Positions 54,260 to 64,000 of a DNA stretch of 64,000 nucleotides are shown piece by piece; positions within the stretch are counted from its first letter, which is position 1, and each line of letters opens with the position of its first letter. The notes under the pieces were generated by a model, which did not search any database, had not been told where the DNA came from, and saw only the letters and a list, made by a program, of their open reading frames with translations. This stretch comes from Cephalopachus bancanus. Lineage: Eukaryota > Chordata > Mammalia > Primates > Tarsiidae. The stretch is taken from assembly GCA_027257055.1 (NCBI GenBank), contig JAPVLO010000019.1, positions 17,596,501 through 17,660,500 of the forward strand. The letters are read 5' to 3'. Made by a program: the position numbers and the translations under genes.

Positions 54260-55022
54260 AGTGCACTGTTGATTGAGATTCTACTTTTCTCCTGAGTTCA
54301 GGCTCCTTTGTAGAGGTCTCTCATAATCTGTCCACAACTGTCCTGGCCACTTGCATCTGGCCATTGCTGCTGGCCATATGGAAGCCGTCAACATCCCAAC
54401 CTTTCCCAAGACCCTTTCAAGATGCTGTGTCCTTGAATAGGCTGTTTCTTCTTCCTGAAATTTCTTTATCATTATTATTATTTTTTGATTGGGAAAATCT
54501 TTTTTTTTTTTTGAGTTGGAGTCTCACTCTGTTGCCCAGACTGGAGTGCAGTGGCCGCTCCCAGCCACCGCAGCCTCGACCTGCTGGGCTCCGGCGATCT
54601 TTCCGCCTCAGCCTTCCGAGTAACCGGAATTACAGGCGCGCGTTACCATGCCCGGCTGATTTTTTGATTTATTGTAGAGATGAGGTCTCGCCTGCCCAGG
54701 TGGGTCTCGAACCCACGGGCTCAGGCAATCCACTCACCTCAGCCTCCCAAAGGGGCGGGATTACAGGCTGAGCCACCGAGCCCGGCTGGGAAAATCTTTT
54801 TTTTTCTTTGAAGATACTGCTCCTGTATATCAGCTTTGGGGAAAATGTCTAGCTGATCCAACCTGAGTGGAGCTCCCCTGTCCTTAATGGTGCTACCATG
54901 TTGTATAGGGATAGGTCTTCCTCCAAAGGTCAGGGACCCTACCATATTCATCTTTGTGTTCCTAAGTCCTAGCATTGCATCTGAGATGTATTAGATGCTC
55001 CATAAATATCTGTTGAATGACT
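54260..55022 (+). mobile_element. L2 interrupted by an Alu
   Basis: CTCATAATCTGTCCACAACTG and GAATAGGCTGTTTCTTCTTCC before, TAGATGCTCCATAAATATCTG TTGAATGA after: L2 3' region to its end. Confidence 0.75.
54500..54787 (-). mobile_element. Alu nested in L2, delta-4 subfamily
   Basis: GGGAAAATCTTTTTTT at both sides; GAGGTCTCGCCTGCCCAGG deletion form. Confidence 0.96.
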
Positions 55023-55467
55023 GAGGTGTGTGTCTATGTGGGCAAGAGTACATGTGGCGCTCTTGGAATGAAGGACAGTACAGTCAAGCAGCCCGGGCTG
55101 AGGAGGAACAGGCTATGTCCCTTCTTCATCCATAGGCTACATCCTTGGTGCTTGTGGTTATGCCTCAAAATAAAAACGAGGAGAGCAGAAGCAGTCTTCT
55201 GTGTGTGCACTTGGGGAAGGAAACTGCTCTCTGAAGGGCCGGGCAGCTGGGTGTGGTCCTGCTGTGAATCATTTCTGATGAAACGATCTCTGTGGGCCCC
55301 TGAACAGATGGCTATCATCTAGAACATTCCAGCCTCCTTGCACAGTCTAGCTTTTGATTGTTGCCTACCGGTTGTCGGACCTGCTTTCCTGTTTCCTGGG
55401 TTGGAGAAACCAGCCAACTTCTGCTTGTAAGACAGCGAGTTTCCACCAGAGGCTGCTGCTGCCATGT

Positions 55468-55468
<1 letters not shown>
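55023..55468. other. Single-copy sequence
   Basis: Nothing recognised. Confidence 0.4.
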
Positions 55469-55469
<1 letters not shown>

Positions 55470-55530
<61 letters not shown>

Positions 55531-55533
55531 CTT
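55470..55533 (+). repeat. (CT)n dinucleotide repeat
   Basis: About 30 CT units, interrupted near the right end by TTTCTCTG. Confidence 0.98.
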
Positions 55534-56835
55534 TTCATTCTGGAGACAAGACTCCATAGTCCACTGCCCCTTTCTCTTGTCTCTAGCTTCCAAGCGGCCA
55601 GATGGTCGTGTGCTGACCAGCTGGGGACTTGGGGTGGGAGGGTTCTCAAACTTGGGGGTTTATGATAATTTTTTTGGGGGGTAGGAAAGGGCCAGGATCC
55701 AGCAACATCTTGAATGTGAAAGAAAAAAAGGGCTCCTTTCTCTGCTCTTCACAAAGCACCTCCCCGTACTCCCTGCCAGGGCTGCAGAGGCTGGAGTTAG
55801 GTCATGGCTGGTATATAAGTCTCTGATTGCCAAGAAGGATGCTCCCCTAGACATGAGCCCCTCCTGGCAGCTTCAGAAGCCCTGGGAAGAGCCTAGAATT
55901 TGACATCAATTTTGAATCTGTCTGAAGGAGATGGAAACTACACAGATTGACCCAAGGCACCCAGCCACCTGCAGTTGGAAGCGCTTGTGTGTCCTCTCCA
56001 GGCATCAGGAAGGGCTGCCATGTTGGACTCAGAGCTACTTGCTTCCTGCCACATCCTTTCTCTGGCCCTGTCCCCTCACGCCGGCTCTAAGAGCCTCTGG
56101 CACCGTGGTATTTCTTCCTCATCAGAGCCCCGGCTTGTGGAAATACATACATATATATTCCCAGAGAGGGTAGTTTGGTGAACCTAATGCTTGCATTACT
56201 GTTATTCTATCTGATATGCTGTCTCCCTGCATTGTGTCGCCCACTTCCAGCCCCAGACCATTCCTAATTCAAGACATAAATCACCCACGACATGCCGCTT
56301 CCCGAGACAAGAGCCTGTGATGGATCTCTATTGCTTTACGACTGCCAAACGACTGCCTGGCTTTCAAGGTGCTTCATATTCCTCCCCTGTTTCCATATTC
56401 AGCCAACTGCATCTCTATCCTCTGCTGTGCCAGCCCTGCCGTCTCTACCCTTCTCCTGAAACTCCCGCCCTGGGAAAAAAAAAAAATTCTCAGAGCCAAA
56501 AAGAACAGAAGCAAACACACAAACAAAACCACCCCCAACCGTCCCAGGCTCGTTTTCATGTTCTGGTCTAGCGTGCCCCCTCCTGTATGCTCCAGTAACT
56601 CAGTGCTACTCAACTTTTGAGTCGGAATTCCAATCCTGCCTTCCAGCAATTTGAATCCATGCTGACATCTTTTTTGATGGCCCAGAGCACTTTTGTCTGC
56701 ACCAGACACGTTGGCATGTAATTATCTCTAGGTGCTGATGTTGAATTGTTTTATACTCATTTGTCCAATTGTTCGGTAATCACTCATTGAGTGCTTATTA
56801 TTATGTTCCAGGCACCGAGCTTATTCATCAACCCG
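55534..56835. other. Single-copy block, 1.3 kb
   Basis: The longest interval without a recent insertion. A short A run at 56466-56478 and a MIR-like trace at 56770-56815 (CATTGAGTGCTTATTATTATG). No exon recognised. Confidence 0.45.
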
Positions 56836-56839
56836 AGAG

Positions 56840-57785
56840 TCATCCCTGGCGTCTTTCTCCCATTCTGGGACCTATCCATCAATCGGGCTGAGAGATGCTT
56901 CCAAAACATGTCCTGTGCCTGGCCACTTCTCCGTGTCTTCTGCCTTGCCACCATCTCTGGCCCGGACTTCTGAAATCACCTTCTCACTCACCTCCTGCTT
57001 CCATCCTTGCCCCGGTGCAATGCATTCTCCATGCAGAGTGGTTTCTGAAGCGAGGAAATCAGATCGCGTTGGTTAATCACCTTGGCTAAAACCCTCTGGT
57101 GGTATCTTATTGCGCTTGGAATCAGATAGAATCAGGTCGAATGCCATGGCTGATGCTTATAATCCCAGCACTTTTAGGAGGCGGAGGTGGAGGCGGAAGG
57201 ATCGCTTGAGGCAAGGAATTTAAGATCAGCCCGGGCAACATAGTAAGACCCCGTCTCTACAACAAATGTAGATCCAGAAAATGAAATCGACTCCCCCTCC
57301 CATCAGCCATGACTTATGAGGCTGAGTGTCACTTGGCCTTTGCCCACCTTTCTGGATTCATCTCCTGCTTCTCTCCCATCAGTCACTAGGTTCAGCCTCT
57401 CCATTGCTGGAGTGTGCCAGCTCATCCCAGCCTCTGATCCTTTGCATTTGCTGTTCCAGCCTGGAATGCTCTTTCCAGATGTTCATGCCACTAACTCTGT
57501 GTCATCACTTGGGATTTATCTCAAAGGTCACTGGTTTAGAGAAGTCTCCCACGACCATATTATTAAATGCTGCCTCCTGGCCAGTGCCTTTCTCATCACT
57601 GTCTTATTTTCTGAGTGGTACTTGTCTAATTCATTTGTTCCTTTTATTGCTCTCACCCTCCCCGCACTAGAAGGTAAGTTCTGGGAAAGCAGGGCCATGT
57701 CAGGTTCACTTTCTGCCAGAGCCTAGCACAGAGCCTGGCTGGACTCGGGATTTGTTCAAATAAAGGAATGAAGGAACGACTAAAA
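56840..57785 (+). mobile_element. L2 interrupted by an Alu monomer
   Basis: GGCTAAAACCCTCTGGTGG, TTTGCATTTGCTGTTCCAGCC, TGGAATGCTCTTTCCAGATGT and AGAAGGTAAGTTCTGGGAAAG follow the L2 3' consensus over more than 600 bases. Confidence 0.82.
57141..57272 (+). mobile_element. Old Alu left monomer (FLAM-like)
   Basis: GCCATGGCTGATGCTTATAAT to GACCCCGTCTCTACAAC, without right arm. Confidence 0.85.
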
Positions 57786-58055
57786 GACTGTGTGACTAAA
57801 TGTATCAAAGATGAATACACACAGTCCCTGACTCCAAATAGTTCACAGAATGTTTGTGAAAGAGAGAGACTAATAAACATTTTCAACCCAAGGAAACAAA
57901 AGCTGTAATAAAGACCTGTATAAAAATACTATTTGAACACACATGAGAAGATGATTAAACTTGCTTCATCTGAATGAGTCTTATCTCTTTTCTTACATGG
58001 TAAGCGCCTTCAGGACAAACTGTATCTTATACTTCTGTTATATTCCTCACTGCAG
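57786..58055 (+). mobile_element. L2 fragment
   Basis: GGTAAGCGCCTTCAGGACAAA followed by TTATATTCCTCACTGCAG; the first part of the interval is not identified. Confidence 0.5.
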
Positions 58056-58460
58056 TGGTTTCTAAATGCCAGGCCTGGACAGTTTGCCACAGAATCACCT
58101 GGAGAATTTAAAACAAATGAAAAAAAGAAATCACAGGCTGGGCACAGTGGCTCATGTCTGTAATCCCAGCACTTTCAGGGCTGAGGTAGGAGGAAGGCTT
58201 GAGCCCAGGAGTTCGAGACCAGCCTGGGCAACGCAGTGAGACCTCCTCTCTACAAAAAATAATAAAAAAAGATAGCCGGGTGTGGTGGCATGCCTATAGT
58301 CCCAGCAACTTGGGAGGCTGAGGTGGGAGGATTGCATGAGGCCAAACGTTCAAGGCTGCGGTGAGCTGTGATTGTGCCACTGCACTCTAGCTTGGGTGAC
58401 AGTGAGAACTCAATTTAAAAAAAAAATCACAAATTTCTGACAGTGGTTTTTCAGGTCTGA
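58056..58460. mobile_element. MER5-like hAT remnant split by an Alu
   Basis: CCACAGAATCACCTGGAGAAT is the MER5/Charlie signature; the other part (CAGTGGTTTTTCAGGTCTG) follows the Alu. Confidence 0.55.
58133..58425 (+). mobile_element. Old AluJ-like dimer
   Basis: Ancestral CCAGGAGTTCGAGACCAGCC B-box region, a direct comparison for the altered T-arm in younger copies. Confidence 0.92.
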
Positions 58461-59185
58461 AGTGGTGCCCTCGAGTCTGTCTTTGTAGGAAAGTTCCCCG
58501 GATAATCCGGAAGTGCATTGACTTGAGGGTCACCTTGCTAGACCCTCTGATCCAGGGCTGGGCACATTGTAGGAGCCCTGTATGCTTGACCGAAACAAAA
58601 TAACTCCGTCTCCATTTGGCTTCATTCTGCCCGAGGTCCCTGCCCGTGGGGAGAACAGGAGAGAGTATGAGTGATCATTCCTTTCTTGTAGCATGACGGC
58701 TTTAGAGTCACTCATATCTCTTCACAGGGATGGTTATTACCAACCTTATAGGTCGTTTCATTTTTTTAACTGAACAGCACACAGGCAGTCTCCTATTAGT
58801 CCCAACCCTTGTGAGTAGTCCCATGGCAACTGAGTGCCACAGCCTGCAGACATCACCTCCAGGGCAGCACAGACTCCTGGTTCTCATGGATGCTGGCCCC
58901 TGAGTTGAAGGGTATGTGGGGTTTTGCACGTCTGGGCTGATTAAGACTAACGGTTGCAACTTGGATGGCCTCCATGGGTTCTGATATTTATTCCTTGGAG
59001 GTCTGGCCTCACAGGCTGGTAGCTTTGGGGGACAAGGTAGGAATTACAGCCCTCTAGCATTGGGAAGCCTCTGGACTTCTCTTACCTGCCATGGTGTCTT
59101 GACTTGGCAATGGGGAGAATCCCACCCAAGAATAGTGGAAAGCCAGTGACAGACCAGCAGATTGCCTGAATTCTGGTGATTCCAG
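58461..59185. other. Single-copy sequence
   Basis: Nothing recognised. Confidence 0.4.
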
Positions 59186-59189
59186 ATTG

Positions 59190-59453
59190 AATTTTTTTTT
59201 GAGTTGGGTTCTCACTCTGTCACCCATGCTGGAGGGCAGTGGCCTCCTGACCTCAGGTGATCCTTCTGCCTCAGCCTCTCAAGTAGCTGGGACAACAGGC
59301 ATGCTTCATCTTGAACTTTTGATTTTTTGTAGAGATGAGGTCTTGGTCTTGCTCTGTTGCCTAGGTAGGTCTATAAACTCCTGAGCTCAAGCAAGCCTTC
59401 CTGGTTGGACTCACAAATTGCTGGGATTATAGGTGTGAGTCGCTGTGCCTGGA
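59190..59453 (-). mobile_element. Diverged Alu dimer
   Basis: GAGTTGGGTTCTCACTCTGTC to GAGTCGCTGTGCCTGG with several small deletions. Confidence 0.85.
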
Positions 59454-59514
59454 CTTGACTTCAGAGAGGCTTAGGGATGGCAAGATTTTGAAGGGTAAAG
59501 GAAAGGCCTTCTTA

Positions 59515-59806
59515 GGCTAGGTGTGGTGGCTCATACCTATAAGCCTAGCACATTGAGAGGCTGAGGTGAGAGGATTGCCTGAGCCCTCAGGTTCAAGACC
59601 AGCCTGAGCAATGTGGTGAGACCTCATCTCTACAATAAATAAATAAAATTAGCCGGGCATAGTGCATGTGCCTGTAGTTCCAGCTATTTGGAAGACTGAG
59701 GTGGAAGGATTGCCTGAGCCCAGAAGGGTGAGGCTGTGGTGGCTGGGAGCATGCCACTGCACTCCAGCCTGGGTGATAAAGTGAGACTCCAACTCAAAAA
59801 ATAAAG
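59515..59806 (+). mobile_element. Alu dimer
   Basis: GGCTAGGTGTGGTGGCTCATA to GACTCCAACTCAAAAAATAAAG. Confidence 0.92.
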
Positions 59807-60415
59807 AACTACTGTTGTGGACAATAACAAGCCCACTATTTGTGTTTGGATTATATGTCAGTTAGTGGGGGGACTAGGGGTCTGATGAGGACACAGGGGA
59901 GACACCAGAGTTTCCCCACCTTATGCCACCCGCCGATGCCTCCTGCTACTGTCACCACTGCTCTTAGGGCTTAATCTTGGAAGCTAAGTGTCCCTCAGTC
60001 TTGTCTTCTCACCTCCCTTCTTCCTTTCTCCCTTTCTTCACTCTCTCATTCTGGCTGAGACCTTCATACATGCAATGCACTCACAGTCAGTCTTGTTGCA
60101 TATTTTGGCTGCGATGTGCAGACTCTACATCAAAGAGTTCACAACTGCACATCAACACTTGGAGGTGGGACACAGCTAGGAATGAGGAAGGAAGGGACAG
60201 GACTTCCAAGTGGACAGTATCTTCCAGTTACCATGAAGGGAGGCTCACATGCTTTATCAGAGGAAATGCCTCTGTCCTGCACACACAATGACACCTGTTT
60301 CTTCTTCCATAGTGTGCTTTAGAGAGAGTTGTTGTTGGAACTTCTAGACCAATGATGGTGCAGTAGAAACAGCAGATGAGAAGGGAGTAGAGGTTGCTAG
60401 GAAGACGTATGATGA
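59807..60415. other. Single-copy sequence
   Basis: CT-rich at 60000-60050. No gene seen. Confidence 0.4.
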
Positions 60416-60862
60416 CAGAGAGTGAGAGAGAGAGAGAAATAGAGACAGACAGAGAGACAGAGACAGAAAGATGGAAACAGAGACAGAGAGACAGGGAGAC
60501 AGAAAAACAGAGAGAGAGAAACAGAGAAATACAGAGAGAAAAACAAAGAAAAAGACAGAGAGATAGAGACAGAGACAGAAAGAAAGGGAGAGAGAGAGAG
60601 ATGGAGAGAGAGAGAGAGAGACAGAAAGACAGAGGGAGACAGAGAGAGAGATGGAGAGAGACAGAGAACAGAGAGAGACAGAGAGAAAAACAAAGAAAGA
60701 GACAGAGAGACAGAGGAAGACCGAGAGACAGAGACAGAGAGAATAACAGAGAGAGATGGAGAGAGACAGAAACAGAGGGAGACAGAGAGAAAAGCAAAGA
60801 GAGAGGCAGAGAGAGAAACAGAGAGATAGAGATAGATAAATAGAGAGAGACAGAGAGACTGG
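60416..60862 (+). repeat. GA-rich (GAGACA)n-type low-complexity tract
   Basis: About 450 bases of purine with regularly spaced C (AGACAGAGAGA, GAAACAGAG); pieces recur, for example AGAGAAAAACAAAGAAA at about 60535 and 60683, as do GATGGAGAGAGA blocks, suggesting larger internal duplication. Open frames on both strands (up to 189 codons) are compositional. Confidence 0.95.
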
Positions 60863-60929
60863 CTGTTAGTGAAGAACGTGATCAGCTCAGTACTCAGGGA
60901 TACAGGCTTTGCCAGCGTCACGTGGAGGG

Positions 60930-61085
60930 TATGGAGGCCTTGGAATCAGAACACCCAGGTTCACACTCTTATTCTGCCACTAACTCCCTCGGTGGCTTTG
61001 GACAAGTCCATTAAACCTCTCTGAGACTCAGTGTTGTCATCTGTAAAATGGCAATAATTACAACCCCTAATACTCTTGAGTTCCT
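60930..61085 (+). mobile_element. MIR
   Basis: TTGGAATCAGAACACCCAGG, TCTGCCACTAACTCC, CTGAGACTCAGTGTTGTCATC TGTAAAATGG: one of the clearest MIRs here. Confidence 0.88.
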
Positions 61086-61804
61086 ATCAAACAGAAAACC
61101 AGCATCAGGGTGTTATTCTCTCATTTTTACTGACTCATTCTTTTGTTTGCTACAAAAGCAATAAATCTATTTGTTGCAAAATGCCCATTTGTATAAAAAA
61201 GGAATGATTTATCCCTTCAGACATAATTGTGTTTTGTAAAACTGATATGGAGTGCAAATGTAAGGAACAGAAAACAAAGGAGCAAGAGTTTATTGTGCCT
61301 CAATAGCTTCCAGGGCTTGTCTCTACAACTCAGGAAAACAACTTACTTTCTCCATATGAAGACAAAGAAAAAAGCTGAGGAAAGAGGTGAACCGGTATGC
61401 AGCACTTCCTGTTTAATGGCAGGAAAGCATATAGAGCTTTTTATAAAAACTTCCTTAAGAATCATAAAAATACGTAGCAGTCCTAGTATTGAGAAAACAG
61501 CTTCCATCCTTTGGGTACTTATGTGGAAAAGCTTGTTTTCCTTCTACGTGATATCTGTGCTTCACAATTACTATTCTGTTTACAACATGGCTACTCGTTG
61601 AGAAGTTAGTCCCTCACAGGTATGCAGAGTAGATATCAAAGGCAACCAGCAAAAATGGTTCTGACCGGCCACTTTTATCAGTTGATTACAAATAGCCAGT
61701 TACTCTACCTTGGTACCCTCTCCTCGAGATTGTCACCAATTTGAGCATTACATTAGCAAAACAGTGTGGCTTTTCCTCATCTTTGGCTGTCTCTTCTTCT
61801 GGTA
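61086..61804. other. Single-copy, AT-rich
   Basis: A 124-codon open frame (61227-61601) is not recognised and lacks exon signals. Confidence 0.4.
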
Positions 61805-61818
61805 AGACTCTATTTCTT

Positions 61819-62128
61819 TCTTTTCTTTTCTTTTCTTTTTTTTTTTGAGTTGGAGTCTCACGCTGTTGTCCAGGCTGGAGTGCAGTGGCATGCTCACAGC
61901 CACCGCAGCTTCCACCTGCTGGTCTCAGGCTATCCTTCCACCTCAGTCTTCCAAGTAGCTGGAACTACAGACGCACACTACCACATGCAGTTAGATTTTG
62001 CGATTTAGTGTAGAGATGAGGTCTTACCTTGTTGCCCAGGCTGGTCTCAAACCCCCAGGCTCAGGCAATCCTCTCGCCTCAGCCTCCCAAAGTGCTGGGA
62101 TTACAGGCTGAGCCACCACGCCTGGCCT
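61819..62128 (-). mobile_element. Alu dimer
   Basis: AGACTCT(A/G)TTTCTT duplication (61805-61818, 62129-62142). Confidence 0.95.
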
Positions 62129-62254
62129 AGACTCTGTTTCTTCAGTACACTGTGTCTAGTATCAGCCATATCAGAGCTAGGTACTTCATCTTGTCTCCAC
62201 TGGGGGCAGCAAGGGGGTAACTGCCCTCCGTTTTAGAAAGAAGAGTTGCGTGGT

Positions 62255-62420
62255 GGAAATTCTCTTAGATCCAGCATCAGGAGTGCCAGATTTGAGATCA
62301 TTTGCTTGGTCTTCCATTTTACCCTTTGAGTTTCAGGTTTCTCCCCTGTAGAATGAGGCAGCTGGATTAGCTAAACTCTCAGGTTCTTTCCAGCTCAGAT
62401 GTTTTCGGATTCTGAGATTC
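62255..62420 (+). mobile_element. MIR
   Basis: GTAGAATGAGGCAGCTGGATT then CAGGTTCTTTCCAGCTCAGAT and GATTCTGAGATTCTG. Confidence 0.7.
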
Positions 62421-62780
62421 TGTGTGGTTTTTCAGTCGTGGTTTGCCTGCTAATGTTTGTCTACAGTGAGACCCCCAACGTTCTATCCTCATTCTTGCAG
62501 CTGAGTTCTTTGGCCTTTTCAAGACACAGATCCAGCTCAAAAGTGTGGGCCCCCCGGGAGATGGGCCATCTACTCCTCAGGGCGCTCATTTGTCCAACCC
62601 TGAATGCATTGGTATGCTGGAAAAATACTGAAGAGTCAGTACTCCGGAGGACTAAGGGTGTGAAACCTTGGCCATTTTTTTTTAGTAAGAAATAGGCGTA
62701 AATTAGTCTCAATTTGAGGTTCAAGAAACCATAAAATTATAGAGCTTGGGCTAAAATAGTTTCTAGAGAGTTTAAAAAAA
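62421..62780. other. Single-copy sequence
   Basis: Nothing recognised. Confidence 0.4.
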
Positions 62781-62784
62781 ATTT

Positions 62785-63225
62785 GGGGAGTTGTTAAAAT
62801 AGTACATGATCTGGTAAAAATAAATTCTGACAGTATTTAGTGGTATAAAATGAAAAGCAAAAATGTCCTTTAACCTTACCTTCAGTGCGTCTTCTTAAGG
62901 AATCCCCTGTAATAAGTTGCCTGAGAAACGTTCTGTGCATAATCATGCATTCATATATACCCTTGCATCAACTTACCGTCATCTGCTTTTCAGCACACAC
63001 ACATACACAGACGTGGCCATTTCATACAATTTGCAACTTGCTTTTTTCTTAAAAATATACGCTGGAGGTTTTTTCCACACCAGCACATGGGGATCTGTCC
63101 TGTTTTTTATGACTGTCTAGCGTTCCCCGAGGGGAGAGGAGGTCAGCTTCAATGAGCAGAGGTCGTCCAGGTTATTTCCAGCTTGTTGCTGCACAAACAA
63201 TGCTTTTTCAGAGAACCTTTAATTT
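62785..63225 (-). mobile_element. Old L1 3' remnant
   Basis: TTTCATACAATTTGCAACTTG CTTTTTTCTT, CCACACCAGCACATGGGGATC and TGCTGCACAAACAATGC are antisense old-L1 3' phrases. Confidence 0.65.
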
Positions 63226-63545
63226 GGTGTTTTCTAAGGTTTGATTCTTGGAAACACAATCCTTTAGAGACACTTGGTGACAACAAGACAGACTCAGAGG
63301 TCAAGCAAACATGGATAGCACTGCATTTTAGATTCCCCCTTCCAACGGACTATTAAAGGTTCCCAGAATTCATTCAGTAAGGAAACCTAAAAAAATGGCT
63401 TCACCCAACATTTCCCGTACTTGTTTTTGACCATTTCGCCACTGAAAATATCCCACCTACTCCACTCATTTACATCTGAATATATTGTATGTGTACATCA
63501 ATGTTCTATTTGAGTATATAGTAGTGTCCTAAGAAAGACATCTTT
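63226..63545. other. Single-copy sequence
   Basis: Nothing recognised. Confidence 0.4.
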
Positions 63546-63549
63546 GAAT

Positions 63550-63660
63550 TGCTGCCTCACTCTACAGATGAGGAACCTGAGGTTTGGAGAGAGGGGGTCA
63601 GTTGGACAAGATCATAGAATTAACTACTAGTGGCAGAAACAGGAATAGAACCCAGGGACA
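63550..63660 (-). mobile_element. MIR
   Basis: CTACAGATGAGGAACCTGAGG and ACAGGAATAGAACCCAGGG. Confidence 0.75.
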
Positions 63661-64000
63661 GAACTTTTTCCACCATAGGAAGAACTACCTCCAGCTCATG
63701 GAAGTCTCTTCCCAGGTCACAAAATTTTGCACCCAAGTTCAAGGAGCTTGGCAGAAAACCAGATCCAATATGAGCTAGGTTAAAAAACGGTTTGAAGTAG
63801 CAATTACTTTAATAAGAACAGTTTGGTAAATTAATTGGTTTGTCACTAGATTCCCGTTCATAGTACTTTAAGTGTCATTTTTATAATGCCATGGTGTCTT
63901 GGCAGTGATTGCCTGATGAGCCGAAATCCCATCTCAGTGTTATTGCTTGGATAGTGGGAAGATGATCATGGCACTGGGGTTGGGGGTGGGTCATATTGGA
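63661..64000. other. Single-copy sequence to window end
   Basis: Nothing recognised. Ends in a G-rich stretch GGGGTTGGGGGTGGG. Confidence 0.4.

Noticed and set aside
60228..60921. 149-189-codon frames in the GA tract
   Set aside because: Low-complexity composition; no start context, no family.
62200..62222. CTCF-like GGCAGCAAGGGGGTAA
   Set aside because: Spacing between CAG and the G-run is one base off and the C after the G-run is missing.

Overview
The window is mammalian nuclear DNA, most probably from a strepsirrhine primate and best fitting a Malagasy lemur. About seventy Alu-derived dimers and monomers are scattered through it, and most differ from human AluJ/S/Y in a consistent way. 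Their left arm begins GGCTCGGTGGCTCAGCCTG, the B-box region reads GCGGGTTCGAGACCCGC, the linker is CTCTACAATAAATCAAAAA, and the 3' end is GACTCCAACTC plus poly(A). No galago-type tRNA/Alu hybrid SINE was seen. Ancient mammalian repeats (MIR, L2, MLT1/MLT2, Tigger, MER5) confirm a placental genome. The lemur assignment is an inference, not a database match.

No intact protein-coding gene is recognisable. Long open frames lie in antisense Alus, microsatellites or L1 ends. Two short stretches at 11.0 kb and 54.0 kb have good splice-acceptor context and protein-like translations; they are given as low-confidence candidate exons. The window is intergenic or intronic.

Layout: 0-9.5 kb is Alu-dense, with an old L1 (0-2.3 kb), a long TTCC/TTTC tract (4.2-4.56 kb), tail-to-tail inverted Alus (6.1-6.7 kb) and a younger L1 (8.7 kb). 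9.5-21 kb has MIRs, an antisense L1 with a clear target-site duplication (13.1-14.2 kb) and a mariner fragment beside a CA repeat (15.5 kb). 21-34 kb mixes Alus, MaLR/ERVL LTRs and single-copy blocks. 34.2-35.1 kb is a TA-flanked, internally deleted mariner of the same family. 36.7-37.6 kb is a repeat-free block rich in homeodomain-type motifs, followed by a Tigger element. 38-40 kb shows repeated use of the same insertion sites and a tiny retrocopy. 40-50 kb holds L1 ends with two alternative 3'UTR types. 50-57 kb is less repetitive, with a tandem pair of CTCF-like motifs (50.9-51.0 kb), a 20-bp minisatellite (52.4-52.7 kb) and L2. 57-64 kb has old repeats, a 450-bp GA-rich tract (60.4-60.9 kb) and few Alus.

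The most interesting structure is in the Alu population. Younger copies carry paired changes that make a perfect tRNA-like T-arm around the Pol III B box, a one-base deletion that improves the A box, a perfect hairpin in the right arm, and nested 4-5 base diagnostic deletions. Together these look like a distinct, stepwise-evolved Alu lineage. Repeat family names below were assigned by eye from remembered consensus features, and boundaries may be off by several bases.
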